Source: Vespula vulgaris (Eukaryota; Arthropoda; Insecta; Hymenoptera; Vespidae). From it: a stretch of DNA of 64,000 nt. A model generated the notes under the pieces. That model saw nothing but the letters and a program-made list of their open reading frames with translations, was not told the origin of the DNA and searched no databases. How positions within the stretch are numbered: position 1 is the first letter of the stretch; each line of letters starts with the position of its first letter. This document shows positions 1-11,744 of this stretch, piece after piece. The translations under genes were made by a program, and so were the position numbers. The stretch covers positions 10,108,501-10,172,500 of the forward strand of contig NC_066588.1 of the NCBI RefSeq assembly GCF_905475345.1, given 5' to 3'.

Positions 1-3000
1 GTTTCGGAGAAAAAAATTGTTAAAGAAAAATTTTTTTTCCTTTGTTCCCTTTAAACCTTTATAACTCGGCTCCTATTGGTCCGATCTGGACGAAAAAAAT
101 ATGGGCGTAGAGGGAGCGACGAGCCATTTCCAATCAGCCCGGTCCGGTTCTCCTAGCTGCTATAGGTTCGGAGAAAAAAATTGTTAAAGAAAAAGTTTTT
201 TTCCTTTGTTCCCTTTAAACCGTTATAACTCGGCTCCTATTGGTCCGATCTGGACGAAAAAAATATGGGCGTAGAGGGCGCGACGAGCCATGTCCAATGA
301 GCCCGGTCCGGTTCTCCTAGCTGCTATAGGTTCGGAGAAAAAAATTGTTAAAGAAAAAGTTTTTTTCCTTTGTTCCCTTTAAACCGTTATAACTCGGCTC
401 CTATTGGTCCGATCTGGACGAAAAAAATATGGGCGTAGAGGGCGCGACGAGCCCTTTCCAACGACCCCGGAACGCTTCTCCTACGTTCTATAGTTTCGGA
501 GAAAAAAATTGTTAAAGAAAAATTTTTTTTCCTTTGTTACCTTTAAACCGTTATAACTCGGCTCCTATTGGTCCGATCTGGACGAAGACAATATGGTCGT
601 AGAGGATGCGAGGAACCCTTTCCAATGACCCCGGTCCGGTTGCTCTAGGTGCTACCGTGTCGGAGAAAAATATTCTTAAATAAAAATACTTTTTCCTTTT
701 TTCCCATTAAATAGGTATAACTCGGCTCCTATTGGTCTCATCTGGACGAAAAAAAAGGTCGTAGAGGACGCGAAGAACCCGTTCCAATGACCCCGGTCCG
801 GTTGCTCCAGGTGCTATCGTTTCGGAGAAAAAATTGTTAAATAAAAATATTTTTTTCCTTTGTTACCTTTAAACCGTTATAACTCGGCTCCTATTGGTCC
901 GATCTGGACGAAGACAATATGGTCGTAGAGGATGCGAGGAACCCTTTCCAATGACCCCGGTCCGGTTGCTCTAGGTGCTACCGTGTCGGAGAAAAATATT
1001 CTTAAATAAAAATATTTTTTTCCTTTTTTCCCATTAAACAGGTATAACTCGGCTCCTGTTGGTCCGATCTGGACTAAAAAAATTTCGGCGTAGAGGGCGC
1101 GACGAGCCCTTTCCTATGACCCCGGTCCGGTTCTCCTAGGTGCTATAGTTTCGGAGAAAAAAATTGTTAAAGAAAAATTTTTTTTTCCTTTGTTCCCTTT
1201 AAACCGTTATAACTCGGCTCCTGTTGGTCCGATCTGGACTAAAAAAATTTCGGCGTAGAGGGCGCGACGAGCCCTTTCCTATGACCCCGGTCCGGTTCTC
1301 CTAGGTGCTATAGTTTCGGAGAAAAAAATTGTTAAAGAAAAATTTTTTTTTCCTTTGTTCCCTTTAAACCGTTATAACTCGGCTCCTATTGGTCCGATCT
1401 GGACGAAAAAAATATGGGCGTAGAGGGCGCGACGAGCCCTTTCCAATGACCCCGGTCCGGTTCTCCTAGGTGCTATAGTTTCGGAGAAAAAAATTGTTAA
1501 AGAAAAATTTTTTTTCCTTTGTTCTCTTTAAACCTTTATAACTCGGCTCCTATTGGTCCGATCTGGACGAAAAAAATATGGGCGTAGAGGGAGCGACTAG
1601 CCCTTTCCAAGGACCCCGGTACGGTTCTCCTGCGTTCTATAGTTTCGGAGAAAAAAATTGTTAAAGAAAAATTTTTTTTTCCTTTGTTCCCTTTAAACCG
1701 TTATAACTCGGCTCCTATTGGTCCGATCTGGACGAAGACAATATGGTCGTAGAGGATGCGAGGAACCCTTTCCAATGACCCCGGTCCGGTTGCTCTAGGT
1801 GCTACCGTGTCGGAGAAAAATATTCTTAAATAAAAATATTTTTTTCCTTTTTTCCCATTAAACAGGTATAACTCGGCTCCTATTGGTCTCATCTGGACGA
1901 AAAAAAAGGTCGTAGAGGACGCGAAGAACCCGTTCCAATGACCCCGGTCCGGTTGCTCCAGGTGCTATCGTTTCGGAGAAAAAATTGTTAAATAAAAATA
2001 TTTTTTTCCTTTGTTCCCTTTAAACCGTTATAACTCGGCTCCTGTTGGTCCGATCTGGACGAATAAAATTTGGGCGTAGAGGGCGCGACGAGCCCTTTCC
2101 AATGACCCCGGTCCGGTTCTTCTAGGTGCTATAGTTTCGGAGAAAAAAATTGTTAAAGAAAAATTTTTTTTTCCTTTGTTCCCTTTAAACCGTTATAACT
2201 CGGCTCCTATTGGCCCGATGTGGACGAAAAAAATATGGGCGTAGAGGGCGCGACGAGCCCTTTCCAATGACCCCGGTCCGGTTCTCCTAGGTGCTACATG
2301 TTTGGAGAAAAAAATTGTTAAAGAAAAATTTTTTTTTCCTTTGTTCCCTTTAAACCGTTATAACTCGGCTCCTCTTGGTCCGATCTGGACGAAAAAAATT
2401 TGGGCGTAGAGGGCGCGACGAGCCCTTTCCAATGACCCCGGTCCGGTTCTCCTAGGTGCTATAGTTTCGGAGAAAAAAATTGTTAAAGAAAAATTTTTTT
2501 TTCCTTTGTACCCTTTAAACCGTTATAACTCGGCTCCTATTGGTCCGATCTGGACGAAAAAAATATGGGCGTAGAGGGCGCGACGAGCCATTTCCAATGA
2601 CCCCGGTCCGGTTCTCTTGGGTGCTATAGTTTCGGAGAAAAAAATTGTTAAAGAAAAATTTTTTTTCCTTTGTTCCCTTTAAACCGTTATAACTCGGCTC
2701 TTATTGGTCCGATCTGGACGAAAAAACTATGGGCGTAGAGGGGGCGACGAGCCCTTTCCAATGACCCCGGTCCGGTTCTCCTAGGTGCTATAGTTTCGGA
2801 GAAAAAAATTGTTAAAGAAAAATTTTTTTTTCCTTTGTTCCCTTTAAACCGTTATAACTCGGCTCCTATTGGTCCTATCTGGACGAAAAAAATATGGTTG
2901 CAGAGGGTGTGAAGAACCCATTCCAATAACCCCGGTCCGGTTGCTCTAGGTGCTACCGTGTCGGAGAAAAATATTCTTAAATAAAAATATTTTTTTCCTT

Positions 3001-3040
3001 TTTTCCCATTAAACGGGTATAACTCGGCTCCTATTGGTCT
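1..3040 (+). repeat. Mixed satellite zone at the left edge (R1, R2 and R3 monomers)
   Basis: This stretch begins with three R1 monomers carrying rare variants: GAGCCATTTCCAATCAGCCC, CATGTCCAATGAGCCC, CTAGCTGCTATAGGTTCGG and a CCTTTATAAC junction in place of CCGTTATAAC. L2-R2 monomers follow at about 585-720, 910-1,040 and 1,735-1,870. Two neighbouring monomers at about 1,045-1,375 share the rare pair GGACTAAAAAAATTTCGGCG and CTTTCCTATGACC, a recent single-monomer duplication. From about 2,460 the order (TTTGTACCC, CTCTTGGG, CTCTTATTGG, GGGGGCGACG, then CCTATCTGG-GGTTGCAG) is the same monomer order as in the 8-monomer unit at 14.7-19.3 kb. No gene is present. Confidence 0.9.
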
Positions 3041-6000
3041 CATCTGGACGAAAAAAATATGGGCGTAGAGGGCGCGACGAGCCCTTTCGAATGACCCCGG
3101 TCCGGTTGCTCCAGGTGCTATCGTTTCGGAGAAAAAATTGTTAAATAAAAATATTTTTTTCCTTTGTTACCTTTAAACCGTTATAACTCGGCTCCTATTG
3201 GTCCGATCTGGACGAAAAAAATATGGTTGCAGAGGGTGTGAAGAACCCATTCCAATAACCCCGGTCCGGTTGCTCTAGGTGCTACTGTGTCGGAGAAAAA
3301 TATTCTTAAATAAAAATATTTTTTTCCTTTTTTCCCTTTAAACAGGTATAACTCGGCTCCTACTGGTCCGATCTGGACGAAAAAAAAGGTCGTAGAGGAC
3401 GCGAAGAACCCGTTCCAATGACCCCGGTCCGGTTGCTCCAGGTGCTATCGTTTCGGAGAAAAAATTGTTAAATAAAAATATTTTTTTCCTTTGTTACCTT
3501 TAAACCGTTATAACTCGGCTCCTATTGGTCCGATCTGGACGAAGACAATATGGTCGTAGAGGATGCGAGGAACCCTTTCCAATGACCCCGGTCCGGTTGC
3601 TCTAGGTGCTATAGTTTTGGAGAAAAATATTCTTAAATAAAAATATTTTTTTCCTTTTTTCCCATTAAACAGGTATAACTCGGCTCCTATTGGTCTCATC
3701 TGGACGAAAAAAATATGGGCGTAGAGGGCGCGACGAACCCTTTCGAATGACCCCGGTGCGGTTCTCCTAGGTACTATAGTTTTGGAGAAAAAAATTGTTA
3801 AAGAAAAATTTTTTTTTCCTTTGTTCCCTTTAAACCGTTATAACTCGGCTCCTGTTGGTCCGATCTGGACGAAAAAAATTTGGGCGTAGAGGGCGCGACG
3901 AGCCCTTTCCAATGACCCCGGTCCGGTTCTCCTAGGTGCTATAGTTTCGGAGAAAAAAATTGTTAAAGAGAAATTTTTTTTTCCTTTGTTCCCTTTAAAC
4001 CGTTATAACTCGGCTCCTATTGGTCCGATCTGGACGAAAAAAATATGGGCGTAGAGGGCGCGACGAGCCCTTTCGAATGACCCCGGTCCGGTTCTCTTAG
4101 GTGCTATAATTTCGGAGAAAAAAATTGTTAAAGAAAAATTTTTTTTCCTTTGTTCCATTTAAACCGTTATAACTCGGCTGCTATTGGTCCCATCTGGACG
4201 AAAAAAATATGGGCGTAGAGGGCGCGACGAGCCCTTTCGAATGACCCCGGTCCGGTTGCTCCAGGTGCTATCGTTTCGGAGAAAAAATTGTTAAATAAAA
4301 ATATTTTTTTCCTTTGTTACGTTTAAACCGTTATAACTCGGCTCCTCTTGGTCCGATCTGGACGAAAAAAATTTGGGCGTTGAGGGTGTGAAGAACCCAT
4401 TCCAATAACCCCGGTCCGGTTGCTCTCGGTGCTACCGTGTCGGAGAAAAATATTCTTAAATAAAAATATTTTTTTCCTTTTTTCCCTTTAAACAGGTATA
4501 ACTCGGCTCCTACTGGTCCGATCTGGACGAAAAAAAAGGTCGTAGAGGACGCGAAGAACCCGTTCCAATGACCCCGGTTCGGTTGCTCCAGGTGCTATCG
4601 TTTCGGAGAAAAAATTGTTAAATAAAAATATTTTTTTCCTTTGTTACCTTTAAACCGTTATAACTCGGCTCCTATTGGTCCGATCTGGACGAAAAAAATA
4701 TGGTTGCAGAGGGTGTGAAGAACCCATTCCAATAACCCCGGTCCGGTTGCTCTCGGTGCTACCGTGTCGGAGAAAAATATTCTTAAATAAAAATATTTTT
4801 TTCCTTTTTTCCCTTTAAACAGGTATAACTCGGCTCCTACTGGTCCGATCTGGACGAAAAAAAAGGTCGTAGAGGACGCGAAGAACCCGTTCCAATGACC
4901 CCGGTTCGGTTGCTCCAGGTGCTATCGTTTCGGAGAAAAAATTGTTAAATAAAAATATTTTTTTCCTTTGTTACCTTTAAACCGTTATAACTCGGCTCCT
5001 ATTGGTCCGATCTGGACGAAGACAATATGGTCGTAGAGGATGCGAGGAACCCTTTCCAATGACCCCGGTCCGGTTGCTCTAGGTGCTACCGTGTCGGAGA
5101 AAAATATTCTTAAATAAAAATATTTTTTTCCTTTTTTCCCATTAAACAGGTATAACTCGGCTCCTATTGGTCTCATCTGGACGAAAAAAATATGGGCGTA
5201 GAGGGAGCGACGAGCCATTTCCAATGACCCCGGTCCGGTTCTCCTACGTTCTATAGTTTCGAAGAAAAAAATTGTTAAAGAAAAATTTTTTTTCCTTTGT
5301 TCCCTTTATACCGTTATAACTCGGCTCCTATTGGTCCGATCTGGACGAAAAAAATATGGACGTAGAGGGGGCGACGAGCCCTTTCCAATGACCCCGATCC
5401 GGTTCTCCTAGGTGCTATAGTTTCGGAGAAAAAAATTGTTAAAGAAAAATTTTTTTTCCTTTGTTCCCTTTAAACCGTTATAACTCGGCTCCTCTTGGTC
5501 CGATCTGGACGAAAAAAATTTGGGCGTAGAGGGCGCGACGAGCCCTTTCCAATGACCCCGGTCCGGTTGCTCTAGGTGCTACCGTGTCGGAGAAAAATAT
5601 TCTTAAATAAAAATATTTTTTTCCTTTTTTCCCATTAAACAGGTATAACTCGGCTCCTATTGGTCTCATCTGGACGAAAAAAATATGGGCGTAGAGGGCG
5701 CGACGAGCCCTTTCGAATGACCCCGGTCCGGTTGCTCCAGGTGCTATCGTTTCGGAGAAAAAATTGTTAAATAAAAATATTTTTTTCCTTTGTTACCTTT
5801 AAACCGTTATAACTCGGCTCCTCTTGGTCCGATCTGGACGAAAAAAATTTGGGCGTAGAGGGCGCGACGAGCCCTTTCCAATGACCCCGGTCCGGTTGCT
5901 CTAGGTGCTACCATGTCGGAGAAAAATATTCTTAAATAAAAATATTTTTTTCCTTTTTTCCCATTAAACAGGTATAACTCGGCTACTATTGGTCTCATCT

Positions 6001-6981
6001 GGACGAAAAAAATATGGGCGTAGAGGGCGCGACGAGCCCTTTCGAATGACCCCGGTCAGGTTGCTCCATGTGCTATCGTTTCGGAGAAAAAATTGTTAAA
6101 TGAAAATATTTTTTTCCTTTGTTACCTTTAAACCGTTATAACTCGGCTCCTATTGGTCCGATCTGGACGAAAAAAATATGGTTGCAGAGGGTTTGAAGAA
6201 CCCATTCCAATAACCCCGGTCCGGTTGCTCTCGGTGCTACCGTGTCGGAGAAAAATATTCTTAAATAAAAATATTTTTTTCCTTTTTTCCCTTTAAACAG
6301 GTATAACTCGGCTCCTACTGGTCCGATCTGGACGAAAAAAAAGGTCGTAGAGGACGCGAAGAACCCGTTCCAATGACCCCGGTTCGGTTGCTCCAGGTGC
6401 TATCGTTTCGGAGAAAAAATTGTTAAATAAAAATATTTTTTTCCTTTGTTACCTTTAAACCGTTATAACTCGGCTCCTATTGGTCCGATCTGGACGAAGA
6501 CAATATGGTCGTAGAGGATGCGAGGAACCCTTTCCAATGACCCTGGTCCGGTTGCTCTAGGTGCTACCGTGTCGGAGAAAAATATTCTTAAATAAAAATA
6601 TTTTTTTCCTTTTTTCCCATTAAACAGGTATAACTCGGCTCCTATTGGTCTCATCTGGACGAAAAAAATATGGGCGTAGAGGGCGCGACGAGCCCTTTCG
6701 AATGACCCCGGTCCGGTTCTCCTAGGTGCTATAGTTTTGGAGAAAAAAATTGTTAAAGAAAAATTTTTTTTTCCTTTGTTCCCTTTAAACCGTTATAACT
6801 CGGCTCCTGTTGGTCCGATCTGGACGAAAAAAATTTGGGCGTAGAGGGCGCGACGAGCCCTTTCCAACGACCCCGGTCCGGTTGCTCTAGGTGCTACCGT
6901 GTCGGAGAAAAATATTCTTAAATAAAAATATTTTTTTCCTTTTTTCCCATTAAACAGGTATAACTCGGCTCCTATTGGTCT
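3041..6981 (+). repeat. 24-monomer superunit, copy 1 (3,941 bp)
   Basis: The monomer order from here to about 6,981 recurs from 6,982. Shared private variants set the offset: GCTACTGTGT at 3281 and 7222, CCCCGGTGCGG with TAGGTACTATAG at about 3,755 and 7,697, GGTGCTATAATTTCGG at about 4,100 and 8,041, and TTGTTCCATTTAAACC at about 4,150 and 8,091, all at +3,941. R2 and R3 monomers alternate for much of the unit (3.1-3.7 and 4.26-5.2 kb), indicating a dimeric substructure of about 328 bp. The segment 5,205-6,981 carries ATGGACGTAGAGG, CCCCGATCCGG, GGTCAGGTTGCTCCATG and GACCCTGGTCC, which all return 4,763 bp downstream. Confidence 0.85.
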
Positions 6982-9900
6982 CATCTGGACGAAAAAAATA
7001 TGGGCGTAGAGGGCGCGACGAGCCCTTTCGAATGACCCCGGTCCGGTTGCTCCAGGTGCTATCGTTTCGGAGAAAAAATTGTTAAATGAAAATATTTTTT
7101 TCCTTTGTTACCTTTAAACCGTTATAACTCGGCTCCTATTGGTCCGATCTGGACGAAAAAAATATGGTTGCAGAGGGTGTGAAGAACCCATTCCAATAAC
7201 CCCGGTCCGGTTGCTCTAGGTGCTACTGTGTCGGAGAAAAATATTCTTAAATAAAAATATTTTTTTCCTTTTTTCCCTTTAAACAGGTATAACTCGGCTC
7301 CTACTGGTCCGATCTGGACGAAAAAAAAGGTCGTAGAGGACGCGAAGAACCCGTTCCAATGACCCCGGTCCGGTTGCTCCAGGTGCTATCGTTTCGGAGA
7401 AAAAATTGTTAAATAAAAATATTTTTTTCCTTTGTTACCTTTAAACCGTTATAACTCGGCTCCTATTGGTCCGATCTGGACGAAGACAATATGGTCGTAG
7501 AGGATGCGAGGAACCCTTTCCAATGACCCCGGTCCGGTTGCTCTAGGTGCTATAGTTTTGGAGAAAAATATTCTTAAATAAAAATATTTTTTTCCTTTTT
7601 TCCCATTAAACAGGTATAACTCGGCTCCTATTGGTCTCATCTGGACGAAAAAAATATGGGCGTAGAGGGCGCGACGAACCCTTTCGAATGACCCCGGTGC
7701 GGTTCTCCTAGGTACTATAGTTTTGGAGAAAAAAATTGTTAAAGAAAAATTTTTTTTTCCTTTGTTCCCTTTAAACCGTTATAACTCGGCTCCTGTTGGT
7801 CCGATCTGGACGAAAAAAATTTGGGCGTAGAGGGCGCGACGAGCCCTTTCCAATGACCCCGGTCCGGTTCTCCTAGGTGCTATAGTTTCGGAGAAAAAAA
7901 TTGTTAAAGAGAAATTTTTTTTTCCTTTGTTCCCTTTAAACCGTTATAACTCGGCTCCTATTGGTCCGATCTGGACGAAAAAAATATGGGCGTAGAGGGC
8001 GCGACGAGCCCTTTCGAATGACCCCGGTCCGGTTCTCTTAGGTGCTATAATTTCGGAGAAAAAAATTGTTAAAGAAAAATTTTTTTTCCTTTGTTCCATT
8101 TAAACCGTTATAACTCGGCTGCTATTGGTCCCATCTCGACGAAAAAAATATGGGCGTAGAGTGCGCGACGAGCCCTTTCCAATGACCCCCGTCCGGTTCT
8201 CCTAGGTGCTATAGTTTCGGAGAAAAAAATTGTTAAAGAAAAATTTTTTTTCCTTTGTTCCCTTTAAACCGTTATAACTCGGCTCCTCTTGGTCCGATCT
8301 GGACGAAAAAAATTTGGGCGTAGAGGGCGCGACGAGCCCTTTCCAACGACCCCGGTCCGGTTGCTCTAGGTGCTACCGTGTCGGAGAAAAATATTCTTAA
8401 ATAAAAATATTTTTTTCCTTTTTTCCCATTAAACAGGTATAACTCGGCTCCTATTGGTCTCATCTGGACGAAAAAAATATGGGCGTAGAGGGCGCGACGA
8501 GCCCTTTCGAATGACCCCGGTCCGGTTGCTCCAGGTGCTATCGTTTCGGAGAAAAAATTGTTAAATAAAAATATTTTTTTCCTTTGTTACCTTTAAACCG
8601 TTATAACTCGGCTCCTCTTGGTCCGATCTGGACGAAAAAAATTTGGGCGTTGAGGGTGTGAAGAACCCATTCCAATAACCCCGGTCCGGTTGCTCTCGGT
8701 GCTACCGTGTCGGAGAAAAATATTCTTAAATAAAAATATTTTTTTCCTTTTTTCCCTTTAAACAGGTATAACTCGGCTCCTACTGGTCCGATCTGGACGA
8801 AAAAAAAGGTCGTAGAGGACGCGAAGAACCCGTTCCAATGACCCCGGTTCGGTTGCTCCAGGTGCTATCGTTTCGGAGAAAAAATTGTTAAATAAAAATA
8901 TTTTTTTCCTTTGTTACCTTTAAACCGTTATAACTCGGCTCCTATTGGTCCGATCTGGACGAAAAAAATATGGTTGCAGAGGGTGTGAAGAACCCATTCC
9001 AATAACCCCGGTCCGGTTGCTCTCGGTGCTACCGTGTCGGAGAAAAATATTCTTAAATAAAAATATTTTTTTCCTTTTTTCCCTTTAAACAGGTATAACT
9101 CGGCTCCTACTGGTCCGATCTGGACGAAAAAAAAGGTCGTAGAGGACGCGAAGAACCCGTTCCAATGACCCCGGTTCGGTTGCTCCAGGTGCTATCGTTT
9201 CGGAGAAAAAATTGTTAAATAAAAATATTTTTTTCCTTTGTTACCTTTAAACCGTTATAACTCGGCTCCTATTGGTCCGATCTGGACGAAGACAATATGG
9301 TCGTAGAGGATGCGAGGAACCCTTTCCAATGACCCCGGTCCGGTTGCTCTAGGTGCTACCGTGTCGGAGAAAAATATTCTTAAATAAAAATATTTTTTTC
9401 CTTTTTTCCCATTAAACAGGTATAACTCGGCTCCTATTGGTCTCATCTGGACGAAAAAAATATGGGCGTAGAGGGAGCGACGAGCCCTTTCGAATGACCC
9501 CGGTCCGGTTCTCCTAGGTGCTATAGTTTTGGAGAAAAAAATTGTTAAAGAAAAATTTTTTTTTCCTTTGTTCCCTTTAAACCGTTATAACTCGGCTCCT
9601 GTTGGTCCGATCTGGACGAAAAAAATTTGGGCGTAGAGGGCGCGACGAGCCCTTTCCAATGACCCCGGTCCGGTTCTCCTAGGTGCTATAGTTTCGGAGA
9701 AAAAAATTGTTAAAGAGAAATTTTTTTTCCTTTGTTCCCTTTAAACCGTTATAACTCGGCTCCTATTGGTCCGATCTGGACGAAAAAAATATGGGCGTAG
9801 AGGGCGCGACGAACCCTTTCGAATGACCCCGGTCCGGTTCTCTTAGGTGCTATAGTTTCGGAGAAAAAAATTGTTAAAGAAAAATTTTTTTTCCTTTGTT

Positions 9901-11744
9901 CCCTTTAAACCGTTATAACTCGGCTGCTATTGGTCCGATCTGGACGAAAAAAATATGGGCCTAGAGGGCGCGACGAGCCATTTCCAATGACCCCGGTCCG
10001 GTTCTCCTACGTTCTATAGTTTCGAAGAAAAAAATTGTTAAAGAAAAATTTTTTTTCCTTTGTTCCCTTTATACCGTTATAACTCGGCTCCTATTGGTCC
10101 GATCTGGACGAAAAAAATATGGACGTAGAGGGGGCGACGAGCCCTTTCCAATGACCCCGATCCGGTTCTCCTAGGTGCTATAGTTTCGGAGAAAAAAATT
10201 GTTAAAGAAAAATTTTTTTTCCTTTGTTCCCTTTAAACCGTTATAACTCGGCTCCTCTTGGTCCGATCTGGACGAAAAAAATTTGGGCGTAGAGGGCGCA
10301 ACGAGCCCTTTCCAATGACCCCGGTCCGGTTGCTCTAGGTGCTACCGTGTCGGAGAAAAATATTCTTAAATAAAAATATTTTTTTCCTTTTTTCCCATTA
10401 AACAGGTATAACTCGGCTCCTATTGGTCTCATCTGGACGAAAAAAATATGGGCGTAGAGGGCGCGACGAGCCCTTTCGAATGACCCCGGTCCGGTTGCTC
10501 CAGGTGCTATCGTTTCGGAGAAAAAATTGTTAAATAAAAATATTTTTTTCCTTTGTTACCTTTAAACCGTTATAACTCGGCTCCTCTTGGTCCGATCTGG
10601 ACGAAAAAAATTTGGGCGTAGAGGGCGCGACGAGCCCTTTCCAATGACCCCGGTCCGGTTGCTCTAGGTGCTACCATGTCGGAGAAAAATATTCTTAAAT
10701 AAAAATATTTTTTTCCTTTTTTCCCATTAAACAGGTATAACTCGGCTACTATTGGTCTCATCTGGACGAAAAAAATATGGGCGTAGAGGGCGCGACGAGC
10801 CCTTTCGAATGACCCCGGTCAGGTTGCTCCATGTGCTATCGTTTCGGAGAAAAAATTGTTAAATGAAAATATTTTTTTCCTTTGTTACCTTTAAACCGTT
10901 ATAACTCGGCTCCTATTGGTCCGATCTGGACGAAAAAAATATGGTTGCAGAGGGTTTGAAGAACCCATTCCAATAACCCCGGTCCGGTTGCTCTCGGTGC
11001 TACCGTGTCGGAGAAAAATATTCTTAAATAAAAATATTTTTTTCCTTTTTTCCCTTTAAACAGGTATAACTCGGCTCCTACTGGTCCGATCTGGACGAAA
11101 AAAAAGGTCGTAGAGGACGCGAAGAACCCGTTCCAATGACCCCGGTTCGGTTGCTCCAGGTGCTATCGTTTCGGAGAAAAAATTGTTAAATAAAAATATT
11201 TTTTTCCTTTGTTACCTTTAAACCGTTATAACTCGGCTCCTATTGGTCCGATCTGGACGAAGACAATATGGTCGTAGAGGATGCGAGGAACCCTTTCCAA
11301 TGACCCTGGTCCGGTTGCTCTAGGTGCTACCGTGTCGGAGAAAAATATTCTTAAATAAAAATATTTTTTTCCTTTTTTCCCATTAAACAGGTATAACTCG
11401 GCTCCTATTGGTCTCATCTGGACGAAAAAAATATGGGCGTAGAGGGCGCGACGAGCCCTTTCGAATGACCCCGGTCCGGTTCTCCTAGGTGCTATAGTTT
11501 TGGAGAAAAAAATTGTTAAAGAAAAATTTTTTTTTCCTTTGTTCCCTTTAAACCGTTATAACTCGGCTCCTGTTGGTCCGATCTGGACGAAAAAAATTTG
11601 GGCGTAGAGGGCGCGACGAGCCCTTTCCAACGACCCCGGTCCGGTTGCTCTAGGTGCTACCGTGTCGGAGAAAAATATTCTTAAATAAAAATATTTTTTT
11701 CCTTTTTTCCCATTAAACAGGTATAACTCGGCTCCTATTGGTCT
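6982..11744 (+). repeat. Superunit copy 2, expanded to 29 monomers (4,763 bp)
   Basis: This block repeats 3,041-6,981 with two insertions in whole monomers. The offset from copy 1 is +3,941 up to about 8,160, +4,270 from about 8,530 (two extra monomers, 329 bp, around 8,160-8,520) and +4,763 from about 9,968 (three more, 493 bp, around 9,480-9,970). The sums agree: 3,941 + 329 + 493 = 4,763. Anchors at +4,763 include CCAATGACCC at 5221/9984, ATGGACG at 5356/10119 and GGTCAGG at about 6,056/10,819. Sequence differences between copies are scattered single bases. The in-register gains point to unequal exchange. Confidence 0.85.
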